From contig JAHBXQ010000001.1 of assembly GCA_019636345.1 (NCBI GenBank), positions 649,985-713,984 on the forward strand: a DNA stretch of 64,000 bases, given 5' to 3'. The notes under the pieces are model-generated. The model ran no database searches. It was given only the letters and a program-made list of their open reading frames with translations, and was not told the origin of the DNA. Below, one piece after another: positions 33,514 to 42,918 of this stretch. Each line of letters begins with the position of its first letter. Positions within the stretch are counted from its first letter, which is position 1. Position numbers and translations under genes: made by a program. The DNA comes from Pirellulales bacterium. GTDB taxonomy: Bacteria > Planctomycetota > Planctomycetia > Pirellulales > Lacipirellulaceae.

Positions 33514-35925
33514 ATGGCCGCCTCGAGCTTCGCCCTGAGTTGGATTTGGCTGTTTCTGCTGAGCGGCGCCGGCGCAGTGCCGATGGGGGGATCGCCGTTG
33601 CCGGCCGATCCCGTGCTCTCGGCGATCGCCCCGGAAGAGTGCCTACTGTACGCCGCGTACGCCGGGCAGCAAGCCGCCAGCGCCGAGAGCTCGAACCAAA
33701 CCGAGCAGTTGTTCGCCGAGCCGCAAGTGCAGCGGTTCTTCGCCGAGGTTGAGTCGCAGGTCATGAAGGCCGTGCGCAAGAACGTCGGTCCGGCCCCGCA
33801 GCAGCAGGCGTTGCTGCAGAACCTGCCTCCGTTGTTGACGTTGCTGGTGACTCGACCGTCGGCGCTCTACGTCGAGGAGGTCAGCCCGGCGCCTGGCGGG
33901 GTGACGGTCGAAGCGGGGGTCGTGATCAGCGCGGGCGACCAGCGCGCGGCGGTCGAGAAGGCCGTCGCCAATCTACTGGCGGCCGCAGGGCCGCAGGCGC
34001 CGCAGTTCGTCGAGGAGAGCCTCGCCGGGCTCACATGGCGTCGCGCCGCCCTGCCCCCCCAAGCGCCCCCGCTGCGGTGGGCGTGGAAGGGGAATTACCT
34101 GTTGCTGGCCGTCGGCCCGCAAACTCCCGCGAAGCTCGTCGAGCGGATGGAGGGCGACGCCCCTCAGTGGCTCGACAAGGGGCGCGCCGCCCATCGCGAA
34201 GTCGAGCGCGAGTTGTCGTTCATGCGTCTCGACGTGGCCGGGATTCTCAACCGGGTGCAGCCGATCGTCGCCCAGCAGAATCCTGAAGCGTGGCCGATCG
34301 CCGAACGCCTGGGACTGACCAGCATTCGCGAGCTTACGGCTCGCAACGGCTACGACGGTTCGGGATGCATTTCCTCGACGCTGCTGAACACCGGCGGTCA
34401 GCGCCCGGGAGTTCTGGCGCTGATGCCGCACGAGCCGCTCCAGGAACAGGACCTTGCCCCCGTGCCGCGCGATGCGCTGCTGGCCATGGCCGTCCGGCTC
34501 AATCCGAGCCAACTGTGGGACGACGTCATGGGAATGGTGGTTCAGTTTCACCCCGAGGCCGAGGCGGAAGCGGACCGCGGGTTGATGGACGTGAAGAACC
34601 GCGTGGGGATCGACGTGCGGAAGGACATCGTCGATTCGCTCGGCGACGCCTGGATCGTCTATCTCCCCGGCGGAGATCTGATGTCGTCGTGGCTGAACGC
34701 CGCGGTTGCGGTGCGGGTGAAAGATCCCCAGCGGCTTGATCGGGCGATGACCAAGCTGTGCGTCATGGCACGTACCGCCGTTCCCGAGGACGAAGCGGCG
34801 CTCGTCGAGAGCCGCGTCGGCAATCACACCCTGTACACGGTGCAATTCTTGCGCAACCCGGCGCCGATCTCTCCGGCGTGGTGCGTCAGCGACGAGTGGT
34901 TCGTGGCGGGGCTCCTGCCGCAGGCGGTCCGTTCGGTGGTCGAGCGGCAGCCGGCCGAGTCGCTTGCCGCGGCCCCGAGCGTAGCCGCGGCCTTGTCCGC
35001 CGAGGGGGGGGCGGCCGTGCTGGGCTATCAGGACACGCAACGATTGGTGCAATCGTTCTACCCCTGGCTGCAGGCGTTCGCCCAGATGGCCGCCGGGCAA
35101 CTGCGCAAGGAGGGGATCGAGATCGATCCCTCGATCGTGCCGACGATGGACGTCATCGCCCGGCATATGCGGCCGAGCGTGTCGACGTGGTCGTTCGACG
35201 GCGACGGGTTCCGCTCGGTCGCGCGGGGTTCGCTGCCCACAGGGGGCGGGCCGGCCGCCGTAGGATTTGGAACCGGCCTGTTGTTGCCGGCGGTGCAAGC
35301 GGCCCGCGACGCCGCTCGCTGGCAGGCCGACCTGAACAACATGAAGCAGATCAGCCTGGGAATTCTTAACTACGAGTCAGCTTTCAGGACAATGCCGCAG
35401 GACATTGTCGCCGAAGACGGCACGCCGCTGTTGAGTTGGCGGGTCGCGATCTTGCCGTTCGTGGAGGAGCAGGCGCTTTACGAGCAACTGCGCCGCGACG
35501 AGCCGTGGAACAGCCCTCACAACGCCCAGGTCCTGGCGGCGGCGGGGACGCCGGCGGTGTATCAGTCGAACAGTGACCCGTCGCCCCCCGGCACGACGCG
35601 GTTCTTGGGGCTCAAGGGGCCGGGGACAATTTTCGAGGGGGCGAGGAAGCTCACGTTCGCGGGCATTCGCGACGGCACGTCGCAAACCGTGGCGTTCGTC
35701 CAGGTCGAACCGGGGGCGGCGATCGAGTGGGCCAAACCGGCTGACCTGCCTTTCGACCCCGCGCAGCCGAAGCGCGGTCTCAGCGACCCCCGCGGGTTTG
35801 CCGCCGCGTGGTGCGACGGCAGCGTGCGTAGGGTTGCGGCCACGATTGCCGACGAGGTATTGGTCAAACTGTCGACTCGCGCCGGGGGCGAGTTGATCGA
35901 GTGGGATTCAATCCCCTCGCCATGA
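33514..35925 (+). CDS. Large secreted protein with C-terminal DUF1559 domain
   Basis: This 803-residue protein has an N-terminal signal segment (ASSFALSWIWLFLL), a region of about 540 residues with no recognised family, and a C-terminal DUF1559 domain from about residue 590 (LLLPAVQAARDAARWQADLNNMKQISLG is its first helix; then PFVEEQALYEQL, WCDGSVRRV). Unlike ordinary DUF1559 proteins, it lacks the GFTLVE pilin leader, so the domain is carried as a cargo domain. The Shine-Dalgarno GGAAGG is nine bases before the ATG at 33514; an ATG at 33505 would abut it and is less likely. Confidence 0.78.
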   Translation: MAASSFALSWIWLFLLSGAGAVPMGGSPLPADPVLSAIAPEECLLYAAYAGQQAASAESSNQTEQLFAEPQVQRFFAEVESQVMKAVRKNVGPAPQQQALLQNLPPLLTLLVTRPSALYVEEVSPAPGGVTVEAGVVISAGDQRAAVEKAVANLLAAAGPQAPQFVEESLAGLTWRRAALPPQAPPLRWAWKGNYLLLAVGPQTPAKLVERMEGDAPQWLDKGRAAHREVERELSFMRLDVAGILNRVQPIVAQQNPEAWPIAERLGLTSIRELTARNGYDGSGCISSTLLNTGGQRPGVLALMPHEPLQEQDLAPVPRDALLAMAVRLNPSQLWDDVMGMVVQFHPEAEAEADRGLMDVKNRVGIDVRKDIVDSLGDAWIVYLPGGDLMSSWLNAAVAVRVKDPQRLDRAMTKLCVMARTAVPEDEAALVESRVGNHTLYTVQFLRNPAPISPAWCVSDEWFVAGLLPQAVRSVVERQPAESLAAAPSVAAALSAEGGAAVLGYQDTQRLVQSFYPWLQAFAQMAAGQLRKEGIEIDPSIVPTMDVIARHMRPSVSTWSFDGDGFRSVARGSLPTGGGPAAVGFGTGLLLPAVQAARDAARWQADLNNMKQISLGILNYESAFRTMPQDIVAEDGTPLLSWRVAILPFVEEQALYEQLRRDEPWNSPHNAQVLAAAGTPAVYQSNSDPSPPGTTRFLGLKGPGTIFEGARKLTFAGIRDGTSQTVAFVQVEPGAAIEWAKPADLPFDPAQPKRGLSDPRGFAAAWCDGSVRRVAATIADEVLVKLSTRAGGELIEWDSIPSP

Positions 35926-35983
35926 CCCCGCACGGCGGCTACGGGCGCACCGCCGGTTGCCGGCCCGCGTTCGGTCGCGGAGA

Positions 35984-36979
35984 TCAGTAGTCGTACCAGA
36001 TGCCGAAGCCGGCCTTCTGTTCGCTGTCGTCGTACAGCGAGAACTGCTCGTTCTTGCCGGTGTAGTACTGCAGCCCGAGGCGCAGCAGGCCCGACGCTTC
36101 GCTGCTGCGCCACGCCCAACCGGTTTGAGCGGTGAGGCTGCCGCCGAAGTCGACTTCCTCGCGCAGGTGGGCGTTCGCCGCGAAGAACGGCGCCCCGCGG
36201 AAGCCGGTCATGTGCTCGGGCGCCCACTCCAGCCCGAACTGAAACTGCCACGGCTTGGCGATCTCGTCCGCGACCCCGAAGCCGACTTCGCCGTAGACGC
36301 GCCAATTGTCGACCGGGTACAGCGAATGCCCGTAGACGAGCACGTTCTGGCTGTAGTTGAGCCGCGGGAAGGTCGGCTGCTTCAGCAGGAACTCGTCCCC
36401 CAGGTGGGAGCTGAGGTGGTAGAACGCGAACTTCGTCTGGTGGATCGCGTCGCCCCAGGTGATCGGCACGCCGAAGCGGTAGTCGGTCGCCTCGACGTCG
36501 GACTCCTCGTCGCGGTCGAGCCGCACCTGGCCGGCGCCCTCCAGGCCGATTTGCCATCCCTCGGGGCGCGTGCCGCTCAGGGAGCCGTACCGCAAGAGCG
36601 GGGCCTGCCCGCCAAGGGTGACGTCCAAGATCCGCCCGTTGCCGTTGTCGTAGTTCCACACCCCGCCGAACCGCGATTCCTTCACGCCGGCCAGGTACGT
36701 GCGGTAGATCAAGCCCTGCGGCAAGAGCTGCAGGTGCGGGCCGCCGACTGACAGCGGCACGTCGTCGCGCAGGGCGAACAACGCCCCGGTCGTGACGACG
36801 CTGGAATCGATCGACGCCGATTCGGCGTCGAGGGGGCCCAGTTGAATGCCCTCGGCGATCGACTCGGCTGAGCGCGGCGACGCAAGCGCCTCCGTCTGGG
36901 CCGCCGCCGTCGTCGCGATGCAGCACGCGGGCGCCAGCGCCAGCGTGGCTAGCAGGAGCCGGGGGAAGGTCAGGCGCAT
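35984..36979 (-). CDS. DUF1207 family outer-membrane-like protein
   Basis: This 331-residue protein has a signal peptide (MRLTFPRLLLATLALAPACC) and the DUF1207 body: LLPQGLIYRTYLAGVKESRFGG, GWQIGLEGAGQVRLD and a C-terminal alternating beta-strand pattern ending GIWYDY with a terminal aromatic residue. This suggests a beta-barrel in the outer membrane. Function is unknown. Divergent from the gene at 37310 across a 330-base gap. Confidence 0.8.
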   Translation of the reverse strand: MRLTFPRLLLATLALAPACCIATTAAAQTEALASPRSAESIAEGIQLGPLDAESASIDSSVVTTGALFALRDDVPLSVGGPHLQLLPQGLIYRTYLAGVKESRFGGVWNYDNGNGRILDVTLGGQAPLLRYGSLSGTRPEGWQIGLEGAGQVRLDRDEESDVEATDYRFGVPITWGDAIHQTKFAFYHLSSHLGDEFLLKQPTFPRLNYSQNVLVYGHSLYPVDNWRVYGEVGFGVADEIAKPWQFQFGLEWAPEHMTGFRGAPFFAANAHLREEVDFGGSLTAQTGWAWRSSEASGLLRLGLQYYTGKNEQFSLYDDSEQKAGFGIWYDY

Positions 36980-37309
36980 GGGTCGCTCGGCAGATGCGCG
37001 TGGGGGCGGACGCCTGGGACAGATCGCTTGCGGGGGGAGAGCGTCCGGACGGCACGGAAGGCGGTACAAGCACGATCATCGGCAGGACCCCCACGGCCGG
37101 AACATTCCGACCCCGCCCGCGTCGGCGAAATTGCAGCCGTGGATGGCAAAATGATCCGCCTCGGCAGAGGGCGCCGTCCGCGGAAGGCCTGCGGAACGCG
37201 CGGGTCGCAACGGGACGAGCCTCGCGCCTCGCGCCGGTTCCGACTGGTTCTCGCGCGCTCCGCGTATTGCCGACAGCGCGGCTCGGTCGATCCCCACGAG
37301 GACGGGCCG
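36980..37309. other. Divergent intergenic gap
   Basis: This 330-base region lies between the leftward DUF1207 gene and the rightward gene at 37310. Promoters for both should be here. No motif stood out enough to call. Confidence 0.4.
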
Positions 37310-37897
37310 ATGCGCCCGCGAGAGGACTCGCGTCTTGGGAGGCCGGCCGCCGTGCAGCAACGTCACTATTACTATTCATATCGAACCATCGCCGCGCTGG
37401 GGGCGATCGTGGCTCTTGCCGCGACGTCGGCCGAGGCCCAGAGCATCGGCCGCTGGCGGCTTCCCAGTACGCTGGCCCAGGCGTCGGGGTTTTGCTACGG
37501 TCCGGGGCACCACGCGCCGATCGTCGTGGCGCGGGGCTATCCCGTTCCCCCGGCTCCGCGCACGGTCGTCGTGCCGGGATGCGAGTCGGCGTTCTGCACC
37601 GAACCCTACCGCGACATTCGCGGCTGCGGTCCCGCAGGCTGCGGCGGTTACGGCATGACGTACCAAGGGAGCTCGTACGGGGGCGGGTACGGCGAGGGCG
37701 TCCGCTATGACGACGGCCCCTCTCTGACGATGCCCGAAGAGGCGGGCATGTCCTTGGGGGCGCCGCCCCTGGACCGTCCGCACTTGGCTCCCCCGGCCAT
37801 GCAGCCGACGTTGCCGAACCCGCGCGCGACGCCCGCTCCGCGCCCCGAGCCGCTCCCCCTGCCAAGCGACCGCTCTGCATGGATGCGCGCCTGGTGA
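37310..37897 (+). CDS. Secreted Gly/Pro-rich protein of unknown function
   Basis: This is a 195-residue protein. A hydrophobic signal-like segment (IAALGAIVALAATSAEAQ) follows a basic, Tyr-rich start. The mature part is rich in Gly, Tyr and Pro with several Cys (GFCYGPGHH, PGCESAFC, RGCGPAGCGGYG). The C-terminal third is Pro-rich. It resembles the small cell-envelope proteins of planctomycetes that are rich in Cys and Gly. No family is recognised. A GAGG Shine-Dalgarno precedes the ATG. Confidence 0.6.
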   Translation: MRPREDSRLGRPAAVQQRHYYYSYRTIAALGAIVALAATSAEAQSIGRWRLPSTLAQASGFCYGPGHHAPIVVARGYPVPPAPRTVVVPGCESAFCTEPYRDIRGCGPAGCGGYGMTYQGSSYGGGYGEGVRYDDGPSLTMPEEAGMSLGAPPLDRPHLAPPAMQPTLPNPRATPAPRPEPLPLPSDRSAWMRAW

Positions 37898-38112
37898 CGC
37901 GTACGCGCTGTGAGGGGAAACCGCTCGGCTGGACATGCGTCCCGCTCGCCCAGGGGCGCTTTTCCTGACCGGCTTGCCTGTCTCCTGCCGCACCAACCGG
38001 CTTGGCGGACGTCGCGGCGCCCCTTTGCGCCCTAGCGTCTTTGCGCGAGAATTCCCGCAGAGCAATCCATGGCAGGCAATTCGCCGGTCGCTTGGCTCAG
38101 GGGGGAATCGTT

Positions 38113-38586
38113 TTGCATTTGGCACTGGTGATCGCCGGCGGGGTGATTGTCGCCGTCGCAGCGGGGGCGGCGTGGCGAAAGGCCCGGGCGGCGCAGTTGC
38201 GGGCCCGCGCGAAATTGGCGCGGCTCGAATTGGCCGAGGCGGGGGCCGAGCTGGCCGAGACCTTCCGTGCCGCCGCCGCGGCCACCGGCATGCCGCGCGG
38301 GCTCCTCTGGAAAGCGGTCGAACTGCGCCAGCCGCGGCTCGTGGCGCTCGAGCGGACGACCCGCGAGCTGTTCGGCTTGGCCGCCGTCGAGATCCGCTTT
38401 GAGGCGGTCGCCGGCGGCGCCATGGAGGACGTCGAAGCGGTCGGAAACGTCCGCTCCGCCACAGCCGTGTTCGTCTACCGCAACGGGCGATGGACGACCG
38501 ATGGTCGGACGGTGTTCAATCTCGACCCCCGGCAGACGTTGGAGCGTTACGCGGAGACGTTGGAGGGGGGAATTGGCGAACGGTGA
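38113..38586 (+). CDS. Single-pass membrane protein of unknown function
   Basis: This 157-residue protein has one N-terminal helix (ALVIAGGVIVAVAAGAAW) followed by a basic, coiled-coil-like Ala/Glu/Arg segment and a soluble C-terminal domain (VEIRFEAVAGGAMEDVEAVGN, AVFVYRNGRWTTDGRTVFNL). It probably sits in the inner membrane with the domain in the cytoplasm. A TTG start at 38113 with AGGGGGG upstream is preferred over a longer ATG frame that would place an unlikely extension before the helix. Confidence 0.55.
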   Translation: MHLALVIAGGVIVAVAAGAAWRKARAAQLRARAKLARLELAEAGAELAETFRAAAAATGMPRGLLWKAVELRQPRLVALERTTRELFGLAAVEIRFEAVAGGAMEDVEAVGNVRSATAVFVYRNGRWTTDGRTVFNLDPRQTLERYAETLEGGIGER

Positions 38587-38667
38587 GGAGTGACTGGCAA
38601 TCGCCACACGAAGCCTTTTCCGCACGGCTTTTCCTCGGGCATCCTCCGCGACGGATCCCTCGTTTCC

Positions 38668-39546
38668 TCAGTGAGCCGCGACGACCGGGTTCTTCAGGAC
38701 GCCGAGGCCGGCGATGTCCACTTCGGCGACGTCGCCCGGTTGCAGGAAGACCGGCGGGGTCCGAGCCATGCCGACTCCCGGCGGGGTCCCCGTGTAGATC
38801 AGGTCGCCAGGCAGCAGCGTGCAAACGTGCGACAGGTATGACACGAGGTAATCGATCGGAAAGATCAGTTGCCGCGTGTTCGAGTCCTGCATCACTTGGC
38901 CGTTCAGTCGCATCTGGATCGGCAGTTCGCCCGGGTTGGGGATTTCGTCCCTCGTCGCCAGCCAGGGGCCCAGGGGAGCGAAGCTGTCGAACGACTTGCC
39001 GAGCAGCCACTGCTTGCCCGGCTTCCCTTTCTGCCAATCACGAGCCGAAACGTCGTGCCCGCAGGCGTACCCGGCGACATGGTTCATCGCCTCGACCTGC
39101 GCAACGCGCCGGCAAGGACGGCCGATCACCACGACCAGTTCCGCTTCGTAGTCGACCTCCGACGATTCGGGGGGCAGCTCGATCGGATCGCCCGGACCGC
39201 GGAGCGTCGTCGGCAGCTTGTTGAAGATCACCGGTTCGTCGCCCACCTTGGCGCCCGTCTCGGCGGCGTGATCGGCGTAGTTGAGTCCTACGCACAGAAT
39301 CTTTTGCGGAGCGACCACGGGGGGGCCGAGCCGAGCGTCGGCCAGGGGCGCTGCGGGGCCACGATACTGCTGGATGGCGCGGGCCGCCGCAGCCATGCCT
39401 TCGTCGCCACGGCAGAGCAGCTCGTCAATCGTCGCGGGGAGCGCGGGATCAGCCGCGGAGAGGTCGACGAGCATTTCCACGCCGTCGCGAGCGACAATTC
39501 CCGCGGCCCGGCAGTCGTCGGCGGCGTAGTGATGAACAAATCGCAT
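38668..39546 (-). CDS. Fumarylacetoacetate hydrolase family protein
   Basis: This 292-residue enzyme belongs to the FAH superfamily: KILCVGLNYADHAAE, then PVIFNKLPTTLRGPGD, SEVDYEAELVVVIG with metal-binding Glu residues, and GYACGHDVSARDWQ, SLSDLIYTGTPPGVG-type end (seen as GDLIYTGTPPGVGMA). Members hydrolyse or isomerise beta-diketo acids in aromatic-acid or sugar-acid breakdown, for example 2-keto-3-deoxy-fuconate or homoprotocatechuate steps. The substrate is not clear. No pathway partners are adjacent. Confidence 0.88.
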   Translation of the reverse strand: MRFVHHYAADDCRAAGIVARDGVEMLVDLSAADPALPATIDELLCRGDEGMAAAARAIQQYRGPAAPLADARLGPPVVAPQKILCVGLNYADHAAETGAKVGDEPVIFNKLPTTLRGPGDPIELPPESSEVDYEAELVVVIGRPCRRVAQVEAMNHVAGYACGHDVSARDWQKGKPGKQWLLGKSFDSFAPLGPWLATRDEIPNPGELPIQMRLNGQVMQDSNTRQLIFPIDYLVSYLSHVCTLLPGDLIYTGTPPGVGMARTPPVFLQPGDVAEVDIAGLGVLKNPVVAAH

Positions 39547-39871
39547 GGCAGTCGTCGGTTGAGGGCAGGTATCGAGCGAGTCGCGTCCCAATCTACCGAT
39601 TCGCCCCCGCCGGCCCAAGCGGTTGCCCGAGACGGAAAGGCCCAGGCTCTGACCAATCCGGGAACCTCGGGCTTCCGACTTGGGGTACGGCGCGTTCCGG
39701 TCGCAGCGATCGTACCGACCGGCGGCGCCGCGCGCGGCGGATTCGTCCCAATCGGCTTAGAACGACGACGGCAGATTTGCGGCCCTCGCGAGCGTGACCT
39801 ACGGTTGTGCGGAACTTTCTCGGCCCCCCCGGGGCGCCGTCGGACCCCGCGTGTCGCTCCGCATTGCCGCC
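39547..39871. other. Divergent intergenic gap
   Basis: This 325-base region separates the FAH-family gene from the diguanylate cyclase. No gene or clear motif is seen in it. Confidence 0.4.
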
Positions 39872-42235
39872 ATGAGCCAGCAGCTCCCCGTTCATCCGCT
39901 TGCCGAGGGCGCTTCCGCGCCGCCGGCCTCGCCGGTCCACGACGAAACGGAACGCCGTCGTCGGGCCGCCGAATCGCGCGTGGAAGAGATCAGCTCGCTG
40001 CTCAGCGCGCTGGAGCAGGCGACTCTCGCCGCGACCAAGCAGGCGAGCGAGCAGGCCTCAGTCGAATCGGCGGCGCCGCCGGTCTTGAATCCGCTGCCAG
40101 CGGCGGCTCCCCCCGTCGCCGAAGTCCCGTCGCCGACTCACGCGGCCGGGATGACGTTCACGTCTCCCGAGAACAAGCTCGTCTTGGGCCGGTTGGGACT
40201 GGCGAGCAGCTTGTTCACTGCCTTGCGCCACCGCCACGCGGCGACCGCCGACCACAGCCTGCGCGTCGCGTTGGGTTGCAGCGCATGGGCGTCGTACAAA
40301 CAGTTGGACGCGCAAACCCGCGACGTTCTGGAACTCGCTGCGCTGCTGCACGACGTGGGGTCGATCGGGCTCCCCGACTCGTTGCTCTCCGCTCATCTGG
40401 CGACGACGCCTGCCGACCTTGCTCAACGGGCCGCGCTGCGGCGGGCGACGGCGGCCGAAATTCTGGCCGGCTGCGCTTGCCCGGCGCGCGTGATCGACGT
40501 CATCCGCCACGTCGACGCCGCTTTCAACAGCGACAACGGCGACTTGCACGCTTCGGGGGACGGCATCCCGCTCGAGGCCCGCATGATTGCGGTCGTCGAC
40601 GCGTACGACGCATTGACGGCGAGCGCACACAACGGGTCGCTGTCGCGCGACGAGGCGCTTGCCGAGTTGACCCGCCGGGGCGGAATGCAGCTCGACCCGA
40701 TCCTGGTGACTCAGTTCAGCGACGTGTTGACGCAGGGGTCGGCCAACCTGACCGACGAGGTGGTCGCCCGCTGGCTCAGCACGGCGACGGCGTACCCCTG
40801 GCACGTCGACTGCGAAAAGCCGACCGGCACGACGGCCGAACCCGCCCCCGCGATGCTGGCCGGACCGTCGATGTTCGAGCAAAAACTGATCGACGCGATG
40901 CACGACGGCGTCGTGTTCGTCGACGCCCAGCGGCGGATCATCCTGTGGAGCAAGGGTTCGGAACGCCTCACCGGCGTCAGCGCCGGCGCCGCGGCGAGTC
41001 GACGGTTCGTTCCCAGCCTGCTCGACATGTGCAACAGCGGCGGCCGGCGCGTGACCGACGACGCGTGTCCCGTCGCACGGGCGATCAATTCGAATTCGCA
41101 AATCCGGCAGCGGATGCAGATTCTCGGTCGCGGCGGCAAGCACGTGGCGATCGATCTGCACGCGATCCCGGTGCTGGGGAAGGACCACTCGCTGATCGGC
41201 GCCACGGTGCTGCTGCACGACGCTCAGCCCGAGGCGACGCTCGAGGAGAAGTGCCAAGCCCTGCACGCCAAGGCGACCAAGGACCCGATGACCAAGGTCG
41301 CCAATCGGGCTGAATTCGACCGCATGCAACTGTTGTTCATGGAGGCGCACGAGCAGGCCGACCAGCCGTGCAGCCTGATCATGACCGACATCGACCACTT
41401 CAAGAGCATAAACGACACCTACGGTCATCAATCGGGAGACGAAGCGATCATCGCGATCGCCAATCTGCTGAAGGAGATGTGCCGCTCGGGCGATCTGGTG
41501 GCGCGCTACGGGGGCGAAGAATTCGCCGTCCTGTGCGCCGACTGCACGATGGACGACGCCGCCCGTCGGGCGGATCAAATCCGCCGCAAATTGTCCGAAA
41601 CGCCGTTGTCGTTCCTCGGCAACCGGCGCCTTACGGCGAGCTTCGGCGTCACGCAACAACAACCGGGCGACACGCCCGAGGCGATGCTCCGCCGGGCCGA
41701 CCTGGCGCTCTACACGGCCAAAGAGAAGGGCCGCAATCAAGTCGTCAAAATGGGGGACGGTATGGAAGAAACGCCGACCAAGCGCCGATGGTGGAGTTTC
41801 GGTTCGTTTCGCCCCGCGCCGTTGATCACGACCAAGCTCACGTGCGAAGTGCCGAAGAACGTCGCGCTGGAGATGCTGCGCGGATTCATCACCGACATGC
41901 AGGCCCGCATCGTCTGGAGCCGCGAGGACCAGCTTGAAATCGAAGTCTCCAGCGACAAGGTCGGCCGCAATCGTCGCGGAGACGATCGTCCGGCGTTGTT
42001 TCGCGTGCAAATCGACGTCTCGGAGACTCGCCGCGAGCGCACCAACGGCGTCGGCCTCGCCAGAGGATCGTACTTGCAGTGCGTGCTCGCGATCACGATT
42101 CGATCGAAACGCAATCGCAATCGACGCCAGTTGGAGATGGCCGACCGCGCCCGACTGATTCTGCAAAGCCTCAAGGGATACCTGATGGCCGCCGAAAGCG
42201 AAGGCGACTCCGCCGACGAGGCGTCCTCCTCGTAA
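39872..42235 (+). CDS. HD-GYP-like / PAS / GGDEF diguanylate cyclase
   Basis: This is a 787-residue cytosolic signalling protein. Order: an Ala/Glu-rich N-terminus, a degenerate HD-GYP domain (HDVGSIGLPD, with His160-Asp161; the GYP motif is replaced by GDLHASGDGIP), a PAS domain (about residues 330-450) and a GGDEF domain with GGEEF at 547-551. The RxxD inhibitory site is present (RSGD, five residues before GGEEF). A basic C-terminal domain of about 150 residues (RRWWSFGSFRPAPL onward) has no recognised family. Active c-di-GMP synthesis with product feedback is likely; hydrolysis by the HD domain is doubtful. It is followed after 34 bases by a small gene. Confidence 0.83.
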   Translation: MSQQLPVHPLAEGASAPPASPVHDETERRRRAAESRVEEISSLLSALEQATLAATKQASEQASVESAAPPVLNPLPAAAPPVAEVPSPTHAAGMTFTSPENKLVLGRLGLASSLFTALRHRHAATADHSLRVALGCSAWASYKQLDAQTRDVLELAALLHDVGSIGLPDSLLSAHLATTPADLAQRAALRRATAAEILAGCACPARVIDVIRHVDAAFNSDNGDLHASGDGIPLEARMIAVVDAYDALTASAHNGSLSRDEALAELTRRGGMQLDPILVTQFSDVLTQGSANLTDEVVARWLSTATAYPWHVDCEKPTGTTAEPAPAMLAGPSMFEQKLIDAMHDGVVFVDAQRRIILWSKGSERLTGVSAGAAASRRFVPSLLDMCNSGGRRVTDDACPVARAINSNSQIRQRMQILGRGGKHVAIDLHAIPVLGKDHSLIGATVLLHDAQPEATLEEKCQALHAKATKDPMTKVANRAEFDRMQLLFMEAHEQADQPCSLIMTDIDHFKSINDTYGHQSGDEAIIAIANLLKEMCRSGDLVARYGGEEFAVLCADCTMDDAARRADQIRRKLSETPLSFLGNRRLTASFGVTQQQPGDTPEAMLRRADLALYTAKEKGRNQVVKMGDGMEETPTKRRWWSFGSFRPAPLITTKLTCEVPKNVALEMLRGFITDMQARIVWSREDQLEIEVSSDKVGRNRRGDDRPALFRVQIDVSETRRERTNGVGLARGSYLQCVLAITIRSKRNRNRRQLEMADRARLILQSLKGYLMAAESEGDSADEASSS

Positions 42236-42269
42236 CCCCTTAAGCGAACGCCGTACTGGACTCAATGCC

Positions 42270-42569
42270 ATGAACGCCCGACACTTTCAAACCTCGCTCA
42301 GACGCGCCGTCCGCATGGGGGGGAGCGCCGAAGAGCTCGTCCGCCCGCGCGAGGAGGACGGTCACGATCTCGATCCCTCGGCGGTCGATGCGGTGTTCGC
42401 CGACCCCGCGGCGATTGACTCAGTCGTGGCGCCGGTCGCCGCCGCGGCGAGCGAGCCGTCGGACGGTTTCCTCGGCGCGTTGCGAGACCAATTGACGGCC
42501 CTCGAGTCGCACCAGCAGCAGATTCGCAAGCTGCTGGCCCGCGTCGAACGCCACGCGCCGGGCGCCTGA
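42270..42569 (+). CDS. Small protein of unknown function
   Basis: This 99-residue protein follows the diguanylate cyclase by 34 bases on the same strand. Its C-terminal half forms a likely coiled coil (DQLTALESHQQQIRKLLARV). The N-terminal part is acidic with an Ala/Val stretch. No family is recognised. It may be an accessory or regulator of the cyclase, but only position supports that. Confidence 0.5.
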   Translation: MNARHFQTSLRRAVRMGGSAEELVRPREEDGHDLDPSAVDAVFADPAAIDSVVAPVAAAASEPSDGFLGALRDQLTALESHQQQIRKLLARVERHAPGA

Positions 42570-42809
42570 CGTCCCGGCGCCAGAGCGTCTGCGGCAGGAC
42601 CCCGGCGGTCGGGAGCGAGCCGTATGGCGGTCGGTTTTCGCGTTGTGCGCACGTTGCGCATCGCACTTTGCGGCGCACTTCTATTCGGCGCCTCCGGCGG
42701 GACTGTCGCCGGTCCCTCTGCGGAACCCTCGCGGCTTCGCTGCGTTGCGCCGCATCACGTCCGCTCCGGGCATGCCATTGGCGGCAAGCTCCGCTCCTGG
42801 GGGCGCCGA

Positions 42810-42838
42810 TTGTCACTTTGCCTTCCCGGCGATATCTT
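42810..42838 (+). promoter_or_regulatory. Candidate sodA promoter
   Basis: TTGTCA (42810-42815, five of six matches) and TATCTT (42833-42838, four of six) are separated by exactly 17 bases. This would give a leader of about 75 bases before the sodA ATG. The rest of the 349-base gap from 42570 to 42918 shows no gene. Confidence 0.5.
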
Positions 42839-42918
42839 GAACGGGTCGGAACACTTGCCAACCTGACGCCCGCGCCGCCGCTGCGCGGGCCGTTTCACGA
42901 ACACGACGGAGTCCTGTC

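Noticed and set aside
38869-41313. An 814-codon plus-strand frame
   Set aside because: It crosses the FAH-family gene in antisense and the cyclase gene in a shifted frame; no domain is seen.
40058-42271. A 737-codon minus-strand frame
   Set aside because: It is antisense to the well-supported PAS/GGDEF gene and has no recognisable motif.
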